Source of the DNA: an uncultured Phascolarctobacterium sp. | Lineage (GTDB): Bacteria; Bacillota; Negativicutes; Acidaminococcales; Acidaminococcaceae | DNA: 17,357 nucleotides | Assembly: GCF_900753045.1 (NCBI RefSeq) | Contig: NZ_CAADXO010000024.1 | Coordinates: 1 to 17,357 of the forward strand | Direction of reading: 5' to 3' | In this document: positions 1 through 5,854 of the stretch, in pieces | How the letters are laid out: every line of letters begins with the position of its first letter | Numbering within the stretch: position 1 is the first letter of the stretch | Translations under genes and position numbers: made by a program | Notes under the pieces: generated by a model | The model's input: only the letters and a program-made list of their open reading frames with translations | Database searches by the model: none | What the model was told of the DNA's origin: nothing

Positions 1-52
1 GCTCCTCTTGAGGACCATAAACGTATAAATTTGTGTAACAATAATTTGCCAT
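1..52 (-). CDS. 5' end of an unidentified small-protein gene, cut by the window edge
   Basis: Only the first 17 codons are inside the window; they read MANYCYTNLYVYGPQEE and the frame is open at the edge. The start is well supported: an ATG at 52-50 has an AAAGGATG-type ribosome binding site about 8 nt upstream (near 61-70). A near-consensus sigma-70 promoter lies further upstream at 254-226 on the same strand, with a perfect palindrome at the expected transcription start. The N-terminus resembles the pattern (Met-x-Asn-Trp/Tyr-Cys-x-Asn-x-Leu-x-Val-x-Gly-Pro) seen in phage and mobile-element Api92-like (DUF1281-type) proteins. That is recall from 17 residues only, so the family is a guess. 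A + strand frame over the same bases is open to position 138 but has no start and is probably a shadow. Confidence 0.6.
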   Translation of the reverse strand, partial: MANYCYTNLYVYGPQEE

Positions 53-203
53 ATAAGAATCATCCTTTCTTTAAAACACTTAAATTGGCTAGAAAAGGCA
101 ATAAAAAAAGCCATTATAGAGAATTTTGGGTACACTGATAGCGTACACAACTTAATTCTTCTTATAATGACAAATTATAATTCCTATATGAACAAATTGT
201 AGA

Positions 204-220
204 TAGCGTTTTAAACGCTA
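204..220. promoter_or_regulatory. Perfect palindrome, probable repressor operator
   Basis: TAGCGTTT-T-AAACGCTA is an exact inverted repeat with 8-bp arms around one central base. It lies immediately downstream of the -10 hexamer of the - strand promoter at 226-254, covering the expected transcription start, which is a classic repressor position. The XRE protein encoded at 820-1053 is an obvious but untested candidate ligand. Confidence 0.55.
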
Positions 221-225
221 CATAC

Positions 226-254
226 ATTGTACGATGAAATATTAGGAATGTCAA
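226..254 (-). promoter_or_regulatory. Sigma-70 promoter for the left-edge gene
   Basis: On the - strand TTGACA (254-249) is followed by exactly 17 nt and TACAAT (231-226). Transcription would start near 219 and give a leader of about 165 nt before the ATG at 52. A small TACA-T-TGTA palindrome overlaps the -10 element. Confidence 0.75.
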
Positions 255-288
255 GGAAGTTTTTCAGAAAATTGTACTTCCATTACTC

Positions 289-513
289 TGCACCATTTGA
301 ACCACTTCATTTGGTGCAAAAAGAAAAACTGCCCCACTATCCCTAATATATATCCCTGTAAGTAAAGTCTTCGTAAGGGTTCAAATCCTTTATTTTATGG
401 TATTTACAGCTATTTTAAGGTTCTTTTATTTATATTATATTAAAATCTTCGAACCCCTCATTTTTTAGCAAAAAGGCTGAAAAAAGTGGTGCAACCGGTG
501 CAAGTGGTGCAAA
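289..513. repeat. Five GGTGCA boxes (iteron-like cluster)
   Basis: Three near-identical 9-mers lie in tandem on the + strand: GTGGTGCAA at 487-495, CCGGTGCAA at 496-504 and GTGGTGCAA at 505-513. Two more copies of the core form an inverted pair, TGCACCA at 289-295 and TGGTGCA at 312-318. The stretch between them (319-486) is AT-rich and has no credible gene. Direct repeats of this size beside AT-rich DNA can be replication iterons or regulator boxes; the function here is not established. The whole stretch 255-550 contains no gene that I can support. Confidence 0.55.
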
Positions 514-543
514 AACATAAAGCAAAAGCTTTTTCCCAACCTC

Positions 544-578
544 AACAAAAAAATGGCTGAAGCAAAACGCTCCAGCCA
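544..578 (-). terminator. Rho-independent terminator after the XRE gene
   Basis: Reading the - strand, TGGCTG (578-573) pairs with CAGCCA (559-554). The stem continues after one mismatch with AGC/GCT around a short loop, and is followed by a run of seven T (553-547). It closes the transcript carrying the XRE gene and the broken frame behind it. Confidence 0.7.
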
Positions 579-632
579 ACAATACCTAATAGTACGGATA
601 GGTCAAAACACACTTCGATTCGGATTCATTTA

Positions 633-796
633 GTCAGCCTTGAAATCTTTAGTGATATCTATCTTGTTAAATATCTTTTTCTTCAAAGTTTGTCCGACTG
701 TTTTCAAATCATACTCTGCTTTAATAGCGGTATCATATGCGTAGGTATCTGAAATTATAATGTCTCTGTCAATGTATACAAAAATTTACTCACCAT
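633..796 (-). pseudogene. Small reading frame broken by an apparent 1-nt frameshift
   Basis: A - strand ATG at 796-794, 23 nt after the stop of the XRE gene, opens a frame (MVSKF...) that ends after 13 codons. Another - strand frame is open from 785 to the TAA at 632-630, about 51 codons, ending ...KIDITKDFKAD, but has no good start of its own. One extra T in the T5 run at 784-780 would join them into a protein of about 56 residues. The product is not recognised. Position right behind an HTH gene and just before the shared terminator suggests it was, or is, the second gene of a two-gene unit, for example a toxin-antitoxin pair or a phage-type regulator. It could be a decayed gene, a sequencing error in a homopolymer, or chance. 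Confidence 0.35.
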
Positions 797-819
797 ACAA
801 ATTACTACCAATAAAGGTT

Positions 820-1053
820 TTACACATTTTTACCGTCAAACAGATCCGCTACCTCCACCTCCAAGGCCTCTGCAATAATTAAAAGCACAGGCAGGCTTGG
901 TATACGCTTGCCGTTTTCTATTTTGCTCAGATATTGGGAAGAAATAGACACCTTAATAGCAAAATCTGTTTGGTTAATACCTTTTAACTGGCGATAATAT
1001 CTGATTTTCGCACCCATTTTGCGATACACAAGCTCCGCCATATTATCTACCAT
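820..1053 (-). CDS. XRE-family helix-turn-helix transcriptional regulator (77 aa)
   Basis: The 77-residue protein is almost entirely one Cro/C1-type HTH domain, roughly residues 16-70. Visible hallmarks are an N-terminal helix followed by NQTDFA (scaffold helix), SSQYLSKIENGKR (recognition helix and the conserved Ser-x-IE-x-G-x-R) and IPSLPVLLIIAEAL (fourth and fifth helices). There is no effector or protease domain, so it should act as a small DNA-binding repressor or antitoxin. The start at 1053 is favoured by an AAAGGGGG ribosome binding site about 8 nt upstream; a TATAAT-like sequence lies at 1074-1069 but no convincing -35 was seen. The gene is AT-rich compared with the metabolic genes to its right and sits with a broken small frame, repeats and an operator-like palindrome, which suggests a mobile-element remnant. 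Confidence 0.88.
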   Translation of the reverse strand: MVDNMAELVYRKMGAKIRYYRQLKGINQTDFAIKVSISSQYLSKIENGKRIPSLPVLLIIAEALEVEVADLFDGKNV

Positions 1054-1223
1054 CTAAAAACCCCCTTTATTATATTATGCCACCAAGAGTATTTTTTAGC
1101 TTAACTTCATAGGCTCATAATATCCTATTAGTTCAAGTTCTTCACCAGAACCTGTATATAGTTTAGACTATTTGACAACAGAAATCCGTGACAAGCATAG
1201 CACGTTTTTGCACCTGCAGGCAC

Positions 1224-1246
1224 AAAAAAAGAACGCCTACGCGTCC
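1224..1246 (-). terminator. Weak - strand terminator-like hairpin
   Basis: On the - strand GGACGC (1246-1241) can pair with GCGTTC (1236-1231, one G-T wobble) around the loop GTAG, followed by seven T (1230-1224). The 6-bp stem is short and no - strand gene obviously ends here, so this could be chance. The remaining gap (1054-1404) holds a promoter and an inverted repeat for the next gene, described separately. Confidence 0.3.
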
Positions 1247-1272
1247 TCTTCAAAAATCTTATGTTATAATCC

Positions 1273-1297
1273 TTCACATCTGCAAAATAAATGTGAA
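1273..1297. promoter_or_regulatory. Inverted repeat upstream of the carbonic anhydrase promoter
   Basis: TTCACAT (1273-1279) and ATGTGAA (1291-1297) are perfect 7-bp arms separated by 11 nt. They lie just upstream of the -35 hexamer at 1302, a position typical for an activator or a distal repressor site. The arms are in the opposite order from a CRP site, so CRP is not suggested. Confidence 0.4.
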
Positions 1298-1301
1298 CGC
1301 C

Positions 1302-1330
1302 TTGACTTTATTATCTGCTCATATAATAAT
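1302..1330 (+). promoter_or_regulatory. Probable promoter of the carbonic anhydrase gene
   Basis: TTGACT at 1302-1307 is followed by an AT-rich ATATAATAATAATAG tract. Candidate -10 hexamers are TAATAA (16-nt spacer) and AATAAT (17-nt spacer); the best match, TATAAT at 1322-1327, has only a 14-nt spacer. The region is clearly promoter-like, but the exact -10 is uncertain. Confidence 0.5.
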
Positions 1331-1404
1331 AATAGTGTAAGAATAAATTGCTTCTCTTTCAAGACTGTCGTGAAGGCAGCCAATTTACAGAAAGCGGTGA
1401 TAAA

Positions 1405-1956
1405 ATGATTTTTAAATTTGAAGCACAAGCCCCCAAAATTGACGAAAAGGCCTATGCCTTTAATACTGCTACCCTGATTGGCAAGGTTGAGCTTAAGGAG
1501 TACGCCAGCGTCTGGCCCGGCGTTACTATCCGCGGTGACGTTAACCGTATCGAGGTTGGCCGTTACAGCAACATCCAGGACAACAGCGTACTGCACGTTG
1601 CCGACAAATACGCCTGCATCGTAGGCGATTATGTAACCGTAGGCCACTGCGCTCTGCTGCATGCCTGCACTGTTGAAGACCACTGCCTCATCGGTATGCA
1701 TTCCACCGTGCTTGACGGCGCTGTAATCGGCCACGGCTCCATTGTTGCTGCCGGTGCTGTTGTAACCAAAGGCACCATCGTTCCGCCGTATTCCCTGGTT
1801 GCAGGCATTCCTGCCAAGGTTATCAAAACTTTGGACGAAAAAGGCATCGCCGCTATCCATGCTCAGGCACTGAAATACAAAACCCTGTGGACCGAACGCT
1901 ACGGCCTGCTGCCTGACAATGACGGCGAACGCTACCACGGCGAGCAAATCGTTTAA
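1405..1956 (+). CDS. Gamma-class carbonic anhydrase family protein (hexapeptide beta-helix)
   Basis: This 183-residue protein is a left-handed beta-helix hexapeptide-repeat protein of the gamma-carbonic anhydrase / YrdA-PaaY-CaiE group. Members form trimers with a metal site at each subunit interface; proven ones hydrate CO2, while many relatives have no known substrate. The three metal-ligand histidines are visible at about residues 64 (SVLH), 81 and 86 (VGHCALLH). The conserved Arg43-Asp45 (IRGDV) and Gln58-Asp59 (NIQDN) of the active site are also present. Repeats run from about residue 22 to 145, and a C-terminal helix (AIHAQALKYKTLW) packs on the helix as usual. The start at 1405 (MIFKFEAQ) is chosen over an upstream ATG at 1348 because it has a GGTGA ribosome binding site and matches family N-termini. 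It stands alone, with its own promoter and terminator. Confidence 0.88.
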   Translation: MIFKFEAQAPKIDEKAYAFNTATLIGKVELKEYASVWPGVTIRGDVNRIEVGRYSNIQDNSVLHVADKYACIVGDYVTVGHCALLHACTVEDHCLIGMHSTVLDGAVIGHGSIVAAGAVVTKGTIVPPYSLVAGIPAKVIKTLDEKGIAAIHAQALKYKTLWTERYGLLPDNDGERYHGEQIV

Positions 1957-1986
1957 TTATCAAAAACAGAAGCCTGACAATGTCCT

Positions 1987-2020
1987 CTGATTAAGATGAT
2001 GTGCAAAGATTTTTAATCAG
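1987..2020. repeat. Perfect 8-bp inverted repeat in the 3' untranslated region
   Basis: CTGATTAA (1987-1994) and TTAATCAG (2013-2020) can form a stem just after the carbonic anhydrase stop codon. No T-tract follows, so it is not a normal terminator. It may be an RNA-stabilising hairpin or a protein site. Confidence 0.35.
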
Positions 2021-2043
2021 GTCACGCTTCATTCATAGTGCAA

Positions 2044-2085
2044 AAAAATCCCGTTACACGGCGCACGTCTGTGAACGGGATTTTT
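2044..2085. terminator. Strong, bidirectional rho-independent terminator
   Basis: AAAAATCCCGTT (2044-2055) pairs perfectly with AACGGGATTTTT (2074-2085), and an inner CAC/GTG extends the stem. T-tracts flank it on both strands. It ends the carbonic anhydrase transcript on the + strand and could back up the symporter terminator on the - strand. Confidence 0.85.
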
Positions 2086-2120
2086 GCTTACAGCAAACAC
2101 TTAACCTTATAATCAAAAAA

Positions 2121-2156
2121 GCCATCTCCGCATTTCTCAGGAAAAACGGAGATGAC
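2121..2156 (-). terminator. Rho-independent terminator of the symporter gene
   Basis: Reading the - strand, the arm 2156-2147 pairs with 2130-2121 (CATCTCCG core, one mismatch), and a run of six T follows at 2120-2115. It lies about 30 nt after the symporter stop codon. Confidence 0.8.
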
Positions 2157-2182
2157 TTTTCATCTTGAAATGAACTCTTTAT

Positions 2183-3586
2183 TTAGTTGCTTTCGGCAGC
2201 AACAGCTTTTTTTGCCGGGCAAATAACAGCTGTAATAGCATAAGCAGCAATGCATACCAGCCATTCCATATAGATTACATTCGGGAAAATGCGTACTGCC
2301 GGGGTAAGCTGCCACAGTACCAGCAGCACCAGGCCTGCCAGCAAAGTCCAGAAGCCTGCGGCTTTAGAAGCATACTGCGGGAAGAACAGCGCTACGATTA
2401 CGATAACGCTGAAGGCAGCAGTCAAAGACAGACCAATCATAATCGTACCCAAAATACTGGATACGCTCATAGCAAGTCCCAAGGTAAGAATACCGCTGAT
2501 AATGATGCAGGCACGTGTCATCAAAAGTTGACGCGCCTGGTCACACTGCGGATTGATGAAGCGCTTGTAGATATCGCTGGAGAACAAAGTACCGGCGCTA
2601 AGCAACAGGTTGCAGGCGGTAGATACGTCTGCAGCCCACAAAGCTGCCAGAGTGATACCTGCCAGCACCGGCTGCAGGCCTACGATAACCTGCGGCAAAG
2701 CAAGTGCAGCCTGCGCATCAGGATACATAGCCTTAGCAACAAGACCAAGGAAGGCAGCCAGAACGCCTACCGGCAGCATCAGAATGCCGCCCCAGACAAA
2801 GCCTTTCTTAGCAGTTGCAGCGTCTTTAGCGCCCAAAGAAATCTGCAGAATACTTTGCAGAGAAAGATTTACAGTAATCAGAGTTACAACCCAGCTGGTG
2901 ATGGTTACAGGGCCAACACCGTCAATGAAGCTGAACCAAGGCACATTAGCCGGCAAAGCAGCAGCCAGATGATCCATGCTGCCGATTTTTTTGAACTGGA
3001 TAACAGTTGCCGCCAAAATGCCAACGTAAATCAGGATAATGTTCAATACATTAGACAAGGAAGCAGACCACATACCACCAATGAAGGTAATACCGATAAA
3101 GGTGATAGCGCTGACGATCATGCCTGTGTGGAAATCAAAGATATCCGGCAGGATAGCGTGCAGAATACTGCCACCCGCAATGTACTGCAGACTGATAATT
3201 ACCAGTTGGATAACAATCTGGCAGAAAACGCCCAAGATTACCGCACCCTTGGTATGATGGCGTTCAATAAGCTCGGTGATAGTCGTAATGTTTTGTTCAC
3301 GATATTTTTTAGCCATGAACAGGCCCATAACAATCGCGCCCAAAGCCCAGGCAATCGTATACCATCCGGCACTCAGACCAACACGGAAGGCGTGCTCGGA
3401 AACGCCGATAGTCGACGCACCGCCGACAGCCAGCCCGATAATAGTAACACAAATCAGAGGCGCAGAAAGTCTGCGTCCCGCAAGAGCAAAGTTTTCGTTG
3501 TTTCCTTCACTACGTTTTTTAGCATACCAGCTGATAGCGAACAAAGCAACAATGTACAATATTAAGATGACTAAAGAAACAGGCAC
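2183..3586 (-). CDS. Sodium:solute symporter (SSS family)
   Basis: This 467-residue integral membrane protein has about 12-13 hydrophobic segments and belongs to the solute:sodium symporter family (SSF, relatives PanF, PutP, YidK). It should import a small organic solute with Na+ across the inner membrane; the substrate cannot be read from the sequence. Family features include an N-terminal periplasmic-type helix (residues 5-22), YAKKRS then NFALAGRRL at about 34-41, GGASTIG at about 55-61 in the Na+/substrate helix, and ADVSTACNLLLSAGT followed by DIYKRF in the later Na+-site helix. The start is a GTG at 3586-3584 with a perfect AGGAGG seven nt upstream; no ATG fits better. It is a single-gene unit with its own terminator. 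The nearest good promoter is about 240 nt upstream, leaving a long untranslated leader. Confidence 0.9.
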   Translation of the reverse strand: MPVSLVILILYIVALFAISWYAKKRSEGNNENFALAGRRLSAPLICVTIIGLAVGGASTIGVSEHAFRVGLSAGWYTIAWALGAIVMGLFMAKKYREQNITTITELIERHHTKGAVILGVFCQIVIQLVIISLQYIAGGSILHAILPDIFDFHTGMIVSAITFIGITFIGGMWSASLSNVLNIILIYVGILAATVIQFKKIGSMDHLAAALPANVPWFSFIDGVGPVTITSWVVTLITVNLSLQSILQISLGAKDAATAKKGFVWGGILMLPVGVLAAFLGLVAKAMYPDAQAALALPQVIVGLQPVLAGITLAALWAADVSTACNLLLSAGTLFSSDIYKRFINPQCDQARQLLMTRACIIISGILTLGLAMSVSSILGTIMIGLSLTAAFSVIVIVALFFPQYASKAAGFWTLLAGLVLLVLWQLTPAVRIFPNVIYMEWLVCIAAYAITAVICPAKKAVAAESN

Positions 3587-3818
3587 AAAAAATCCTCCTT
3601 TAAATTATACATGCCTGTTAAAGAAATACAACGTCATAGCTGGCAGTATCCCTATACTGCCTCACATCAGACCTAATCGTGCAGACTTCAACAACATATA
3701 ATACAAAAACCATTTGCGCTGTCATTACAATTCCCCATCGCCCATACCGGCAAGCATCCCAATGCAGACCAAATATACGCCTCCTGATGCTTCCTTGCAA
3801 AGCAGCCACATATATATT
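3587..3818 (-). promoter_or_regulatory. Long transcribed leader of the symporter gene, function unknown
   Basis: The promoter at 3853-3825 predicts a leader of about 230 nt before the GTG at 3586. It contains a possible stem AAGCATC/GATGCTT (about 3791-3785 and 3757-3751), whose left arm can alternatively pair with the upstream TGCTT. It also contains a stable hairpin at 3661-3642. Two short frames overlap by TAATG: one of 28 codons starting MWLLCKEASGG and ending at 3730, and one of 35 codons starting MTAQMVFVL and ending at 3618. Neither has a good ribosome binding site. I match it to no riboswitch class that I know; it may be an unknown cis-regulatory RNA, encode a small membrane peptide, or be unconstrained. 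Confidence 0.4.
3642..3661. promoter_or_regulatory. Perfect inverted repeat, operator or RNA hairpin
   Basis: GGCAGTAT-CCCT-ATACTGCC has exact 8-bp arms and a 4-nt centre, 56 nt upstream of the symporter start. As DNA it could be an operator; as RNA it is a strong tetraloop hairpin in the leader. It has no T-tract, so it is not a terminator. Confidence 0.5.
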
Positions 3819-3824
3819 AGCTAA

Positions 3825-3853
3825 ATTATATCCCGCAAAGAAAAAACAGTCAA
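3825..3853 (-). promoter_or_regulatory. Sigma-70 promoter reading toward the symporter
   Basis: On the - strand TTGACT (3853-3848) is followed by exactly 17 nt and TATAAT (3830-3825). It is back-to-back with the tRNA promoter, their -35 hexamers being 20 bp apart. Confidence 0.75.
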
Positions 3854-3873
3854 GATTTTTTCACAAAAAAGTA

Positions 3874-3902
3874 TTGACAAAATAGCCTCTTGCAGTTAAA
3901 AT
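3874..3902 (+). promoter_or_regulatory. Promoter of tRNA-Arg(ACG)
   Basis: TTGACA at 3874-3879 is followed by a 17-nt spacer and TAAAAT at 3897-3902. Predicted start of transcription is a few bases before the tRNA. Confidence 0.8.
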
Positions 3903-3915
3903 AAGTATTGTTGTT

Positions 3916-3992
3916 GGCCTCGTAGCTCAGCTGGATAGAGCGTTTGACTACGAATCAAAAGGTCGCAGGTTCGAGTCCTGCCGAGGTCACCA
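3916..3992 (+). tRNA. tRNA-Arg (anticodon ACG)
   Basis: A full cloverleaf can be drawn: acceptor GGCCTCG pairs with CGAGGTC (one G-T), D-arm GCTC...GAGC, anticodon stem TTTGA/TCAAA with loop CTACGAA giving anticodon ACG, and T-arm with GGTTCGAGTCC. The discriminator is A, and CCA is encoded (3990-3992). It decodes CGN arginine codons, with A34 normally edited to inosine. It is a single-gene transcription unit. Confidence 0.97.
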
Positions 3993-4003
3993 TTTTGAAA
4001 TCG

Positions 4004-4031
4004 ACACCGCAAGAGATTGCGGTGTTTTTTG
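4004..4031 (+). terminator. Terminator of tRNA-Arg(ACG)
   Basis: ACACCGCAA (4004-4012) pairs exactly with TTGCGGTGT (4017-4025) around the loop GAGA, followed by a run of T. Confidence 0.9.
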
Positions 4032-4058
4032 TTTTTCTAATTCAAAAATAATCTTCGT

Positions 4059-4090
4059 AAAAAAAAGAACCGGCCACTAAAACCGGTTCT
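4059..4090 (-). terminator. Rho-independent terminator of the fru-pts operon
   Basis: On the - strand AGAACCGG (4090-4083) pairs exactly with CCGGTTCT (4073-4066), and eight T follow. It is the only T-rich hairpin downstream of ptsI and should end the five-gene operon. Confidence 0.85.
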
Positions 4091-4127
4091 GCATAAAGCA
4101 ATAACAAAGCATTGACGCCGAAAGCTG

Positions 4128-4157
4128 CCCCTGATACTGCTGATGCATTATCAGGGG
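4128..4157. repeat. Perfect 9-bp inverted repeat between ptsI and its terminator
   Basis: CCCCTGATA (4128-4136) and TATCAGGGG (4149-4157) form a strong stem in the 3' untranslated region of the operon. No T-tract follows on the - strand. On the + strand TATTTT follows, so it could weakly stop antisense transcription, or it may protect the mRNA 3' end. Confidence 0.45.
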
Positions 4158-4198
4158 TATTTTCATGCGTTATATAGAAATATGAGTATGAGTAAAAA

Positions 4199-5818
4199 TT
4201 ACAGACTGCGGATTTTTTTGCGCAACGGCAGAATACTTGCCGGGCTTACGGAAAGCTCATCCATGCCCATGCGTACAAATTCCTTAGTCAAAGTCAAATC
4301 AGCGCCCAGCTCGCCACAAACGCCGCACCAGATGCCTGCTGCATGCGCTCCCTGCACCGTCATTTCAATCAGACGCAGAATTGCGGGATGATGTGCATCA
4401 AAGAACGGCTCCAGCTGCTGGTTCTGGCGGTCTATTGCCAAGGTATACTGGCTTAAATCATTTGTACCGATACTGAAGAAATCAACTTCTTTCGCCAGCT
4501 CTGCACTGATAAGCGCTGCTGCCGGCGTTTCAATCATAATGCCGACCTCCATCTTCGGATCATAGGATACGCCTGCATACTTCAGCTCTGCCTGCACCTC
4601 ACGCAGAATTTTGCGTGCTTTGCGCACCTCTTCTACGCTGATAATCATCGGGAACATCACCGCCAGCTTGCCATAGGCAGAGGCGCGGCAGATAGCGCGC
4701 AGCTGTGTAGCAAACAGCTCCGGTCTTTCCAGACAGATGCGGATTGCACGATAGCCAAGCGCCGGATTTTCCTCCTGCGGCAGCTCAAAGTAATCGGCCT
4801 GCTTATCCGCACCGATATCAAGCGTACGGATAATTACACGCTTGCCGGCCATCGCTTCCGCTGCCAGCTTATATTTTTCAAACTGCTGCTCCTCAGTCGG
4901 ATAATCCTTGCTTTCAAGGTAAATGAATTCGCTACGGAAAAGGCCGATGCCCTCGGCATCGTTCGCCAACACGCTGGCCAAGTCGCCCGTGCCGCCGATA
5001 TTGGCATAAACATGCACCTGCTGACCACCGCCGGTGATGCTCTTTTTACCCTTGAGCTCCTCCAACAGCTTTTTATGCTGTGCATCCTGCTCCATCTTCG
5101 CCTTGATGCGCTCCAGCGTTGCTTCATCAGGATCAACGAAAACCTCGCCGGTATAGCCATCAACCGCTACCAGCTTGCCATCATATTCTTCACCGATGCT
5201 GCTGCCGGTGCTGACAACTGCCGGGATGCCGATTGTACGCGCCAAAATCGCCGTATGTGAATTTACACTTCCGGCCGCAGTCACAAAGCCCTGCACACGC
5301 GATTTATCAAGCTGTACGGTTTCACTGGGTGCCAGGTCATCCGCTGCCAGAATATAGCTGCCGCTACCGCTTTCCCAGCTGCTGCCTGCATCACCAAGGC
5401 AGCCAAGCACTTTGTTGGAAATATCCTTGACATCGGCAGCACGTGCACGCATATAATCGTCTTCCATCGAAGAAAAAATCTCAGCAAAATTAGCTGCGGT
5501 AGTCTGCACCGCATATTCTGCATTAACCTGCTGCGTGCGGATAATCCCCTCTACAGACTCAATATAATCAAGATCCTCCAGCATCATCTGATGGATTTCA
5601 AAAATAGCGGCATTATCTTTGCCTACATCCACAACAGCCTTTTCATAAAGCTCCGCCAGCTTGGCTATTGCCTCCTGACGCGCTGTCTGAAAGCGTGCAA
5701 CCTCAGCCTCGGCATTTTGAACCTTACGGCGCTTAACCGCAGCTGCATTACGGCGCAATACAGCCAAGGTTCCCAGCGTTACACCGCCGCAAACGCCCTT
5801 ACCCTTTAATGAAAGCAT
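4199..5818 (-). CDS. ptsI: PTS Enzyme I (phosphoenolpyruvate-protein phosphotransferase)
   Basis: This cytoplasmic 539-residue protein starts the PTS by taking phosphate from phosphoenolpyruvate and passing it to HPr. Domains in order are an N-terminal HPr-binding/helical part (about 1-140), the swivelling phospho-His domain, and the C-terminal PEP-binding TIM barrel (about 255-539). The phosphorylated His is at about 188 in GSVNSHTAILAR; the Enterobacteria-type sequence is GGRTSHTAI, so the residues before the His differ. The catalytic Cys is at about 501 in CGVCGELG. SIGTNDLSQYTLA, IETPAAAL and GLFRSEF are the usual barrel motifs. Length is slightly below the common 570-575. The ATG at 5818 has GAGGTGA upstream and lies 36 nt after ptsH. 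It is the last gene of the fructose operon. Confidence 0.96.
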   Translation of the reverse strand: MLSLKGKGVCGGVTLGTLAVLRRNAAAVKRRKVQNAEAEVARFQTARQEAIAKLAELYEKAVVDVGKDNAAIFEIHQMMLEDLDYIESVEGIIRTQQVNAEYAVQTTAANFAEIFSSMEDDYMRARAADVKDISNKVLGCLGDAGSSWESGSGSYILAADDLAPSETVQLDKSRVQGFVTAAGSVNSHTAILARTIGIPAVVSTGSSIGEEYDGKLVAVDGYTGEVFVDPDEATLERIKAKMEQDAQHKKLLEELKGKKSITGGGQQVHVYANIGGTGDLASVLANDAEGIGLFRSEFIYLESKDYPTEEQQFEKYKLAAEAMAGKRVIIRTLDIGADKQADYFELPQEENPALGYRAIRICLERPELFATQLRAICRASAYGKLAVMFPMIISVEEVRKARKILREVQAELKYAGVSYDPKMEVGIMIETPAAALISAELAKEVDFFSIGTNDLSQYTLAIDRQNQQLEPFFDAHHPAILRLIEMTVQGAHAAGIWCGVCGELGADLTLTKEFVRMGMDELSVSPASILPLRKKIRSL

Positions 5819-5854
5819 TTTATCACCTCGCGAAAAAACTCTCTTACTGCGAAA

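Noticed and set aside
1..138. + strand open frame of 45 codons ending in TGA at 138
   Set aside because: The opposite strand has a ribosome binding site, start codon and promoter for a gene over the same bases, so the + strand frame is more likely a shadow. It has no visible start in the window.
371..392. AAGGGTTCAAATCCTTT, resembling a tRNA T-arm
   Set aside because: Only a weak T-stem can be drawn, and no acceptor, D- or anticodon arm lies around it. At best it is a remnant; not enough to call a tRNA fragment or attachment site.
1204..1230. TTTTTG-CA-CCTGCAGG-CA-CAAAAA imperfect palindrome
   Set aside because: It includes two mismatched pairs and an ordinary PstI-type core, with no gene position that needs it. 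Kept only as the place of a sixth, isolated GGTGCA core.
1264..1947. 227-codon - strand open frame opposite the carbonic anhydrase gene
   Set aside because: The + strand protein has all metal ligands of its family. The antisense frame has no ribosome binding site or family features.
2528..3565. 345-codon + strand open frame opposite the symporter
   Set aside because: The product is low in hydrophobic residues and has no recognisable domain. The - strand gene has family motifs and a perfect ribosome binding site.
3604..3631. TTGTAT-16-TATAAT promoter-like sequence just before the symporter
   Set aside because: Its predicted transcription start would fall inside the Shine-Dalgarno sequence, leaving no room for ribosome binding. 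The upstream promoter at 3853-3825 fits better.
4199..5818. Possibility that Enzyme I is inactive because GGRTSH reads GSVNSH
   Set aside because: The phospho-His itself and following TAILAR are intact, and such variation before the His is, as I recall, common in Firmicute Enzyme I.
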